The notes below the pieces were generated by a model. That model ran no database searches. It had not been told where the DNA came from and saw nothing but the letters and a program-made list of their open reading frames with translations. 6,588 nt of DNA from Archangium sp. (lineage in GTDB: Bacteria; Myxococcota; Myxococcia; Myxococcales; Myxococcaceae): NCBI GenBank assembly GCA_016793525.1, contig JAEUJT010000224.1:1-6588 (forward strand). The letters run 5' to 3'. Position numbers and translations under genes: made by a program. Shown in pieces: positions 1 to 5,574 of the stretch; the stretch's first letter is position 1, and each line of letters starts with the position of its first letter.

Positions 1-530
1 GGCCCGTTCGAAGAGGACGGAGACACCGTTCGGCCGAGGAGCTCGCCCGCGACCGAGACACACCCCGCACACACGTACGCCCCCGCCGGCCCCGCCACCA
101 CCGGACCGACGTCGCGCTGCGAGCGGCAACAGAAGCTGCACCACGCATCGGCAGAGGCCTCGGCCAACACCGGAATGCGCTCGAACTCGATCTTCGCGGC
201 CTGGCTCGCGGCTCCGAGGAGCTCGTCACCGAACCCGAACTCACCATCAGTCTCTGGAGCGCCGTCGGACCAGTCGAGCGTGCCAGTCGGGCCGTCGAAG
301 TCGTCTTCATCGAAGCCCTCGCCCCGAGTCGGCCTCCGCGCTGGAGGTTCGACGGTTTCATCGCCTTCGAGCCGCCTGGCGTGGCGCACCATCTGCTCGG
401 CGCGGCTGGCCATGTTTCGCTCGCGGTAGAACGACGCCGCCTCGTTCAGGAGGCGCACGGCTTCGGAGCGTTCTCCCTTCACTTCGGCTTGTTGGGCGGC
501 GCTCAGCAGCTCGCGGATCTGAGACGACAT
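1..530 (-). CDS. ClpX-type C4 zinc-finger protein, partial (C-terminus beyond left edge)
   Basis: This reading frame stays open from an ATG at 530 to position 1, giving 176 codons with no stop, so the gene continues beyond the window. Numbering from this ATG, residues 1-55 are an amphipathic, Ala/Glu/Arg-rich helical region that looks like a TPR or MIT helical hairpin. Residues 56-105 are an acidic linker rich in Asp, Gly and Pro. Residues 130-166 form a zinc finger: CSFC (C131, C134), then RSQRDV, then AGPAGAYVCAGC (C154, C157). Its spacing and its SQ...V...AGP...YVC...C pattern match the zinc-binding domain of the ClpX unfoldase, which dimerises and binds substrates and adaptors. It is not ordinary ClpX, whose finger sits near residue 15; here about 130 residues come first. 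Whether an AAA+ module follows cannot be seen. C135 replaces the Gly usual after CSFC. An in-frame GTG at 536 lies 7 nt after GGAGGT and may be the true start. Confidence 0.82.
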   Translation of the reverse strand, partial: MSSQIRELLSAAQQAEVKGERSEAVRLLNEAASFYRERNMASRAEQMVRHARRLEGDETVEPPARRPTRGEGFDEDDFDGPTGTLDWSDGAPETDGEFGFGDELLGAASQAAKIEFERIPVLAEASADAWCSFCCRSQRDVGPVVAGPAGAYVCAGCVSVAGELLGRTVSPSSSNG

Positions 531-543
531 TCGCACTGAGTCT

Positions 544-549
544 ACCTCC
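544..549 (-). promoter_or_regulatory. Ribosome binding site of the zinc-finger gene
   Basis: On the minus strand the motif GGAGGT occupies 549-544. It is 7 nt upstream of an in-frame GTG at 536 and 13 nt upstream of the ATG at 530. The spacing favours GTG and the codon favours ATG; the choice changes the protein by two residues. Confidence 0.55.
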
Positions 550-561
550 GTCAGCTCGCTT

Positions 562-569
562 GTGCGCAC
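562..569. promoter_or_regulatory. Palindrome GTGCGCAC in the divergent intergenic region
   Basis: A perfect 8-bp palindrome lies in the short space between the divergent zinc-finger and transporter genes. The heptamer CGCACTG overlaps it at 565-571 and recurs in the same orientation at 532-538, 33 bp (about three helical turns) away. This could be an operator for one or both genes. Such short matches are also expected by chance in GC-rich DNA. No convincing -35/-10 pair is visible on either strand; a TTGACG at 577-572 on the minus strand lacks a recognisable -10 element. Confidence 0.15.
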
Positions 570-583
570 TGCGTCAAGTCGGC

Positions 584-1807
584 ATGAGCACCGCCGCCGT
601 GCCGTTCACCGCCACCATCGCCCAGGGTCTTCCACGGAGCTTCTGGTTCCTGCTGACGGGCATGTTCATCAACCGGCTCGGCGGCTTCGTCGTCCCGCTG
701 CTGATGTTGTACTTGACCCAGCAGCGCGACATCAGCCTGCAGAGCGCGGGCTTCGTCGTCTCGCTCTACGGGGCGGGCCTCCTGGTGGGTAACGCGGCCG
801 GAGGCGCCATGGCCGACCGGTTCGGGCGCCGCTTCACCCTGCTCCTCTCTTTGACGCTGTCGGCCGCCTCGATGCTCGCGATGAGCGTGGCGTATTCGCT
901 GCCGGCGCTCGCAGCTGGCGCGGTGGTGCTGGGCGGGACCACGAGCATGTACCAACCGGTGACGCAGACGGTGATCAACGACGTGGTGCCAGCCGAGCAC
1001 CGGCTGCGCGCCTTCACCTACACGTATTGGGTCGTGAATCTCGGCTTCTCCCTCGCGTTGGTGGTGGGAGGGCTCATGGCCGAGCACAACTTCACCTGGC
1101 TCTTCGTCGGCGACGCGGTGACGACGCTGCTGTTCGCGCTCGTGGTGTACCTGGCGGTGCCTGAAACGAGGCCGGCGCCGATCGAAGGTGACGATCGAGG
1201 CTCGGTGCTCACGCCCTTCGTCGACCCGCGCTACGTGCCTTTCCTGTTCCTCTGCTTCACCACGTTCTTCGTGTTCTTCCAGCACGTCACCATGCTGCCG
1301 CTCGACATGGTGAAGAAGGGCCTGTCCACGGCAGACTACGGCCTGGCCATCGCCTCCAACGGGGTGTTGATCGTGCTGCTCCAGCCCTTCGCGTCGCAGT
1401 GGGTCCGCAGAGGCTCTCGGGCGCGCTGGCTGGCGCTCGCGGCGCTCTTCACCGGCGTCGGTTTCGGGGTGACGGCGCTGGCGTCATCGCTCGGCGCGTA
1501 CGTGGCGACCATCGCGCTGTGGACCGTGGGCGAGGTGCTGATGGCGCCGCTCAACATGAGCGTGGTGGCCGATGTGTCACCGACTTCGATGCGCGGCCGG
1601 TACCAAGGAGCGTTTCACCTCACCTGGAGCCTGGCGACGCTGGTGGCGCCCACGGTGACGCCGCTGGTGATCGAGGCAACCTCCTCGGCGGGGTTGTGGG
1701 CCCTGTGCCTGGTCTTGGGGGTGCTGGTGGCGTTAGGCCATCTCGTGCTCACCTCGAGGCTCGAGCGGCCTCTCCACGAGGCGATGGACCCGGAACCGAA
1801 TGCGTGA
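584..1807 (+). CDS. MFS transporter (probable drug/small-molecule efflux type)
   Basis: This is a 407-residue integral inner-membrane protein, the usual size for a 12-helix major facilitator superfamily carrier. The first hydrophobic segments lie at about 20-43 and 54-74. They are followed by the MFS motif A loop between helices 2 and 3 (G73 to R83, with D78, R79, G81, R82 and R83). Further segments lie at about 84-104, 107-127, 150-168 and 172-192. A hydrophilic central loop (193-215) precedes the second half, with segments at about 217-238, 253-271, 282-301, 304-328, 345-366 and 370-390. The motif places it among proton-coupled secondary carriers of the DHA1-like type, but nothing here identifies the substrate. 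I chose the ATG at 584. A TTG at 560 in the same frame would add eight residues but has no ribosome binding site, and neither start has a strong one. It overlaps the following gene by 8 bp. Family confident, substrate unknown. Confidence 0.9.
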   Translation: MSTAAVPFTATIAQGLPRSFWFLLTGMFINRLGGFVVPLLMLYLTQQRDISLQSAGFVVSLYGAGLLVGNAAGGAMADRFGRRFTLLLSLTLSAASMLAMSVAYSLPALAAGAVVLGGTTSMYQPVTQTVINDVVPAEHRLRAFTYTYWVVNLGFSLALVVGGLMAEHNFTWLFVGDAVTTLLFALVVYLAVPETRPAPIEGDDRGSVLTPFVDPRYVPFLFLCFTTFFVFFQHVTMLPLDMVKKGLSTADYGLAIASNGVLIVLLQPFASQWVRRGSRARWLALAALFTGVGFGVTALASSLGAYVATIALWTVGEVLMAPLNMSVVADVSPTSMRGRYQGAFHLTWSLATLVAPTVTPLVIEATSSAGLWALCLVLGVLVALGHLVLTSRLERPLHEAMDPEPNA

Positions 1808-2654
1808 AGCGCGCCTCCAGTCGTTGTTCGATGACGTCTGGGCCCGGCCCGACGACGACGGAGTGCGCCTCGTCCTCGCCGACGCGCTGCTGGAGCGAGG
1901 GGACCCCCGCGGGGAGTTCATCGCGCTGCAGCTGATGAATGGCGGGGCCGGCACCGAGCGCGCCGTGGAGCTGCTCGCGGCCCACGGCCAGGCCTGGGTC
2001 CCCGAGGGCGTCGATGTAACCCGCGCGGCGTTCCGTCGGGGCTTCGTCAGCGCCTGCATCTGGGAGCGCGACGTCGACCCCGCTGATGAGCGCTGGCGAA
2101 CGATCGAGGTGATCTCCTGCGCGCTGCGGCCGCGGCGGTTGAACTTCGAGCGTTCTCCCCTGCTGGGGGCGCTCCCTGCGCTGCAGGTCATCGAGGGCGT
2201 CGACCCGCGGGTGCTGTTCGCGATGAACCACGGCGATGTGTGGCCAAAGGTGCAGACGCTGTCGACCTCGCTCGTGAGCGTCGACGATCTCGTGCAGGGC
2301 GCGCGCAAGCTGAACCGCTTCCCTTCGCTGCGGCAGCTCCGCGTCGACTTCTCCCCGTCGCCCGAGGCCTTCGAGCAGCTGGTCGGGCTGTACGGCGCGC
2401 GGCTGGAGCGGCTGCGGTGCGTGATGCCCTCGAGCCGCGACGCCACCGCCTTCCAGCGCACGCTGGAGCGCCACGCTCCGCACCTGCGGGTCGAGTTGGG
2501 CTTCACCTTCGACACCGCGCTGCACGTGACGCTGAGTGCGCAGGGGCCACTCCGGGCGCCGCTCGGCTCGCCGAGGTGGGCGCTGCACCGGGCGCGTATC
2601 GACACCGCACTGGGCATTTTCGGGCTCGACACGCGTTCAATCTCGGGAGAGTGA
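1800..2654 (+). CDS. TIGR02996 domain-containing protein
   Basis: This predicted cytoplasmic protein has 284 residues. Residues 5-46 match the TIGR02996 repeat-companion domain: a helix with L7, F10 and P17-DDD, then RLVLADALLERGDPRGEF and IALQL. The LADxLxERGDPRGEFI core is diagnostic. The domain is common in myxobacteria and planctomycetes, typically in front of leucine-rich-repeat-like regions, and its molecular role is not established. After it comes FRRGF (78-82), a short motif often seen in these proteins. Residues about 120-230 then carry weakly leucine-rich stretches such as FPSLRQLRVDF (174-184) and ARLERLRC (200-207) that may form degenerate repeats. There is no signal peptide or membrane segment. 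The ATG lies inside the end of the transporter gene, in the junction ATGCGTGA, and has no strong ribosome binding site, so translation is probably coupled to the transporter. The lytic transglycosylase gene follows 7 bp after the stop. Confidence 0.85.
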   Translation: MREARLQSLFDDVWARPDDDGVRLVLADALLERGDPRGEFIALQLMNGGAGTERAVELLAAHGQAWVPEGVDVTRAAFRRGFVSACIWERDVDPADERWRTIEVISCALRPRRLNFERSPLLGALPALQVIEGVDPRVLFAMNHGDVWPKVQTLSTSLVSVDDLVQGARKLNRFPSLRQLRVDFSPSPEAFEQLVGLYGARLERLRCVMPSSRDATAFQRTLERHAPHLRVELGFTFDTALHVTLSAQGPLRAPLGSPRWALHRARIDTALGIFGLDTRSISGE

Positions 2655-2661
2655 GCGCGAC

Positions 2662-3609
2662 ATGATGCTCGGAGCGATGGTGGCGATGGCCCTCTGCACT
2701 GCAGATGCGGGCGCCGACGCGGGGACGTGGGTGTTGCGAACGAAGCTCGGCCCCGGCACCGCCGCGCGCGAGCGTTTGTTGACCGAGCTCACCCGGCCCG
2801 ACGGCGGCGTGGGGGAGCAACCGCTCTCGAGGGAGAAAGCCGAGGCCATTCTCGACGACGAGCGCGCGCAGCTGGTCTACGTCGACAAGACCGTCTCCAT
2901 CGTCGCGCCGTCGATGATGACGCGGCACCGGCAGGACCACCTCGACCTGATGAAGCTGTTCCTCGCCCCTGAGCGGCTGAAGGCCGGCGCGGAGTTCGCG
3001 GTGAAACACGCGCCGTTGCTGGCCCGGGTGGAGGCGGCGACCAAGGTCGATCGCGAGGTGATCATCGGCATTTTGATGTGGGAGTCGCAGCTCGGCACCA
3101 TCACCGGCGACTACCGCGCGTTCAACGTCTTCACCTCGCAGGCCTTCTTCATCGACGAGGCGAATACGTTGGCGCTTGCGAAGAAATCGGAGCGCGGGCT
3201 CGTGACCGACGAGGCGCAGGCCCGCCGGGTCGAGACCATTCGCGCCCGCGCGACGAAGAACCTGATCGCGCTGCTGCGGCAGTGCCAAGCCCGGGGCATC
3301 GACGCGCTCAACGTGCGCGGCTCGTGGGCCGGCGCGCTCGGCTTTCCCCAGTTCATGCCCGCCAGCCTGCAGTGGGCCGAAGACGGGAACGGCGACGGGG
3401 TGATCGATCTCTTCACCTTCGACGACTCCATCGCGTCGATCGGCCGCTACCTCCAGGCGCACGGGTTCTCCGCGAACCGGCAGAAGGCGGTGTGGGGCTA
3501 CAACCACGAAGACGCCTACGTGCAGGGCGTCTTGGCCTTCGCCGATGCGCTGGCAGTCACGCTGGGCCGCCGCGGAGACGCCGGCGTCGCCGATGCGGTG
3601 GCTCGATGA
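2662..3609 (+). CDS. Lytic murein transglycosylase, MltB/SLT_2 family
   Basis: The product has 315 residues. MltB-family enzymes cleave the MurNAc-GlcNAc bond of peptidoglycan and leave a 1,6-anhydro-MurNAc end. Residues 110-300 carry the family hallmarks: VDREVIIGILMWESQLG (129-145), in which E141 sits where the catalytic glutamate of MltB lies; GSWAGALGFPQFMP (220-233); and DGNGDGVIDL (241-250), an EF-hand-like calcium loop with D241, N243, D245 and D249, as in E. coli MltB/Slt35. DSIASIGRYLQAHGF (255-269) follows. The start at 2662 is preceded by GGGAG at 2645-2649. The same frame is open further upstream, but that part overlaps the previous gene and looks like its shadow. The N-terminus (residues 2-12) is short, hydrophobic and uncharged, then rich in Asp, Ala and Gly: a weak signal peptide. 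C12 lacks a proper lipobox (A-L-C), so a lipoprotein is doubtful. Probably periplasmic. Confidence 0.9.
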   Translation: MMLGAMVAMALCTADAGADAGTWVLRTKLGPGTAARERLLTELTRPDGGVGEQPLSREKAEAILDDERAQLVYVDKTVSIVAPSMMTRHRQDHLDLMKLFLAPERLKAGAEFAVKHAPLLARVEAATKVDREVIIGILMWESQLGTITGDYRAFNVFTSQAFFIDEANTLALAKKSERGLVTDEAQARRVETIRARATKNLIALLRQCQARGIDALNVRGSWAGALGFPQFMPASLQWAEDGNGDGVIDLFTFDDSIASIGRYLQAHGFSANRQKAVWGYNHEDAYVQGVLAFADALAVTLGRRGDAGVADAVAR

Positions 3610-3629
3610 ACCGCGTGTAGAGTGCGCAG

Positions 3630-4316
3630 ATGTTCGTCACCGTCGCGCTGCTGCTGGTGTTGACCCAGGAGGCTCCGGAGCCCGAGGCCTCCCCCGCGGC
3701 GCCGCCCTCCACCCCAGCGGCCGCGCCTGCCGCAGCCCCCGCGCAGCGCTACGACGCGCCTCCACCGCGGCTGTTCGTTCCCGATGAGCTGCCGAAGCTG
3801 CTGCAGAAGCTGAAAGACGCTCCACTCGATCAACGGCCGGTGCTGCTCGAAGAGCTCCAGCGCAAGTTCGGCGCCGCCGCGGTCAACCCGGTGCTGCCGC
3901 CGTCAGACATCGACGTCGCCAAGTACCGTGAGCTGAGCGACGCGGAGCAGGCCAAGCTGAGCGCACGCGACTTCGTGGCCGATCTCCTCGCGGTGAACAT
4001 CAGCGGCGCTGTCTCCCGCTGCGGCCTCCCCTTCATGCTCGAGGGGCAGCGCATCGATCGCCCAGACGAGCTCCGCACCGAGTGGGCCAAACACCTGCGC
4101 AGCAAGCGCACCGACCTCCTGGCGCTCTACGACGTCGAGGTACTCACCGCCGCCGACATGGAGAAGAAGTTCGGCCGCCCCCCTCAGCGCTTGGCGAACT
4201 GGCCGTGGCGCAACCCGGGCACATTGGTGGCCATCGCCAACCTCTCCGGACACGCCGCGGTGCTGCTGCTGCGCCAGGCCGGTGCGGTGTGGCAAGTGGT
4301 CGCCTTCACCGACTGA
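3630..4316 (+). CDS. Putative secreted protein of unknown function
   Basis: I do not recognise this 228-residue protein. Residues 2-12 (FVTVALLLVLT) are a short uncharged hydrophobic signal-like stretch. A Pro/Ala/Glu-rich low-complexity linker runs from 14 to 47. A soluble region of about 180 residues follows. Residues 50-112 are helical and charged. Residues 113-228 (DFVADLLAVNISGAVSRCGLPF... to a terminal VWQVVAFTD) have an order of helices and strands reminiscent of NTF2-like or SnoaL-like folds, ending in two hydrophobic strands (198-214 and 219-226). That fold is a guess. There is a single cysteine, C131. The start is the first one possible, because an in-frame TAG lies 12 nt upstream. 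No clear ribosome binding site is visible. The gene lies 20 bp after the transglycosylase stop and is probably in the same operon, which fits a role in the cell envelope but does not prove it. Confidence 0.75.
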   Translation: MFVTVALLLVLTQEAPEPEASPAAPPSTPAAAPAAAPAQRYDAPPPRLFVPDELPKLLQKLKDAPLDQRPVLLEELQRKFGAAAVNPVLPPSDIDVAKYRELSDAEQAKLSARDFVADLLAVNISGAVSRCGLPFMLEGQRIDRPDELRTEWAKHLRSKRTDLLALYDVEVLTAADMEKKFGRPPQRLANWPWRNPGTLVAIANLSGHAAVLLLRQAGAVWQVVAFTD

Positions 4317-4342
4317 GCGGCGCCGCGCGACGCAATTACGTC
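4317..4342. repeat. Two short palindromes at the convergent gene junction
   Basis: The 19-bp gap between the converging genes holds the perfect palindrome GCGGCGCCGC (4317-4326). Next to it is GACGCAATTACGTC (4329-4342), symmetric around AATT except for one base pair, which overlaps the aminotransferase stop codon. Neither is followed by a T-run, so they are not standard intrinsic terminators. They might help block read-through between the convergent genes, or may be chance. Confidence 0.25.
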
Positions 4343-5529
4343 AGCACCGACGCGAGCTCCGAGAGCCGCTTCAGGCCCTTCTCGATGATCGCCGGCGAGG
4401 TGGCGAAGGAGAACCGAATGAACCCCTCGGCCCCAAACGGTGCGCCGGGCACAGCGGCGAGCGAGTACTCGTCGAGCAAGATCTCCGACAGCCGCATCGA
4501 GGTGCCGATCGGCGTGCCCTTGTAGGCGCGCGACAGCAGGCCCTGCACGTTGGGGAAGCAATAGAACGCACCGTCGGGCAGCGCACACGCCACGCCAGAG
4601 ATGCGGTTCAACCCGGAGACGATCAGCTCCCGGCGCTCTCGGTAGGCGGCGACCATGGCCCCCACCGGCTCTTGCGGCCCCGTCAGCGCGGCCACCCCGC
4701 CCCGCTGCACGATGGAGGTCGGGTTCGAGGTCGACTGATCCTGCACCATCTGCATGCCGGCGATGAGCGCCTTCGGACCCGCGGCGTACCCGAGGCGCAA
4801 GCCCGTCATCGCGTAGGCCTTGGAGAACCCGTTCACCACCACCGTGCGCGGCGTCAAATCGGGCGCGACGTTGGCGATGTTGACGAAGGGGCCCGGCACG
4901 TAGAGCAGCCGCTCGTAGATGTCGTCGGTGATGAGCAGGCAGTCGTGCCCGCGCACCGCCTCGGCGATGCCCTCCAACACCGCGCGCGAGTACACGCCGC
5001 CGGTGGGGTTCGAGGGGCTGTTGAGCACCACCGCCTTGGTCTTCGGCGTCAGCGCCTTGCGAATGGCCGCGGGATCTGGTGCCCAGTTGTTCGCGGCCGA
5101 GGTCTCGACGATCACGGGCACGCCGTCGGCCAGGCGCACCATGTCGGGGTAGCTCACCCAGAACGGCGCGAAGATGATCACCTCGTCACCCGGCGACAAC
5201 AGCGCCTGGAACAGGTTCGCCAGCGAGTGTTTGGCGCCCACCGACACCAGCACCTGCTCCGGCGCAAAGGTCAGCTGATTCTCGCGCTTCAGCTTGTCGA
5301 CGATCGCCGCCTTCAACTCGGGAATACCGCCGGTCGGCGTGTATTTGGTGAAGCCGCCCTCGAGCGCCGCCGCGATCGCCGCCTTGATGTGGGCCGGGGT
5401 GTCGAAGTCGGGCTCGCCAGTGGCGAAGCTGACGATGTCGCGCCCCTGGGCGGCCAGCGCCTTGGCCTTGGCGGCGAGGGACAGCGTCGGAGAGGGCTTC
5501 ACTTCAGCGAGTCGACGAGCGAGTTGCAT
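4336..5529 (-). CDS. Pyridoxal-phosphate-dependent class I aminotransferase, aspartate aminotransferase type
   Basis: This 397-residue cytoplasmic enzyme is collinear with bacterial aspartate aminotransferases of the Thermus type. It is expected to exchange the amino group between aspartate and 2-oxoglutarate using PLP. Visible elements are GEPDFDTP (38-45), KYTPTGGIPEL (62-72), the PLP-stacking W124 in FWVSYP, NSPSNPTG (170-177) with N174, TDDIYE (201-206) with D202 and Y205, the PLP-binding lysine K237 in FSKAYAMTG (235-243), the phosphate-binding R245, and R372 in IRFSFA, where the substrate carboxylate arginine is expected. Odd points: the common MTGWR is MTGLR here (L244), and the usual DE before IYE is DD. 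Some close relatives also transaminate prephenate or aromatic acids, so exact specificity is open. The ATG at 5529 has GGAGG 5 nt upstream. The gene follows coaD by 45 bp on the same strand, so it may share its transcript or have its own promoter in that gap. Confidence 0.93.
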   Translation of the reverse strand: MQLARRLAEVKPSPTLSLAAKAKALAAQGRDIVSFATGEPDFDTPAHIKAAIAAALEGGFTKYTPTGGIPELKAAIVDKLKRENQLTFAPEQVLVSVGAKHSLANLFQALLSPGDEVIIFAPFWVSYPDMVRLADGVPVIVETSAANNWAPDPAAIRKALTPKTKAVVLNSPSNPTGGVYSRAVLEGIAEAVRGHDCLLITDDIYERLLYVPGPFVNIANVAPDLTPRTVVVNGFSKAYAMTGLRLGYAAGPKALIAGMQMVQDQSTSNPTSIVQRGGVAALTGPQEPVGAMVAAYRERRELIVSGLNRISGVACALPDGAFYCFPNVQGLLSRAYKGTPIGTSMRLSEILLDEYSLAAVPGAPFGAEGFIRFSFATSPAIIEKGLKRLSELASVLT

Positions 5530-5534
5530 GCGGG

Positions 5535-5539
5535 CCTCC
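5535..5539 (-). promoter_or_regulatory. Ribosome binding site of the aminotransferase gene
   Basis: GGAGG on the minus strand lies 5 nt upstream of the ATG at 5529. This strong site fixes that start. It sits in the 45-bp spacer after coaD, which shows no hairpin with a T-run. Confidence 0.7.
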
Positions 5540-5574
5540 AGGCGCGCGAGGAGTTTGAGGAGATTCGGGAGACG

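Noticed and set aside
175..429. An 84-codon plus-strand frame near the left edge
   Set aside because: It is Ser/Pro-rich and lies opposite the zinc-finger gene, whose cysteine motif shows the minus strand is the coding one.
560..583. TTG start at 560 for the MFS transporter
   Set aside because: It has no ribosome binding site and would add eight residues without transporter features; the ATG at 584 is preferred, though not proven.
551..1285. A 244-codon minus-strand frame antisense to the MFS gene
   Set aside because: Its composition is dominated by His/Arg/Glu/Gln with no motif, and it lies opposite a clear 12-helix transporter; it is a GC-bias shadow.
1733..2632. Two long minus-strand frames (about 280-300 codons) opposite the TIGR02996 gene
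   Set aside because: Both are low-complexity Ser/Arg- or Arg/Gln-rich translations without domains, opposite a gene with a diagnostic motif.
2536..2661. Upstream extension of the transglycosylase to a start at 2536
   Set aside because: The extra 42 residues are Arg/Gly-rich, overlap the TIGR02996 gene by about 120 bp and would bury the hydrophobic N-terminal signal.
2503..3507. A 334-codon minus-strand frame opposite the transglycosylase
   Set aside because: It overlaps the entire catalytic domain of the plus-strand gene and has shadow-type composition.
5530..5574. Possible terminator or attenuator between coaD and the aminotransferase
   Set aside because: The 45-bp spacer has only repeated CTCC-type tracts and the ribosome binding site; no stable hairpin with a T-run is visible.
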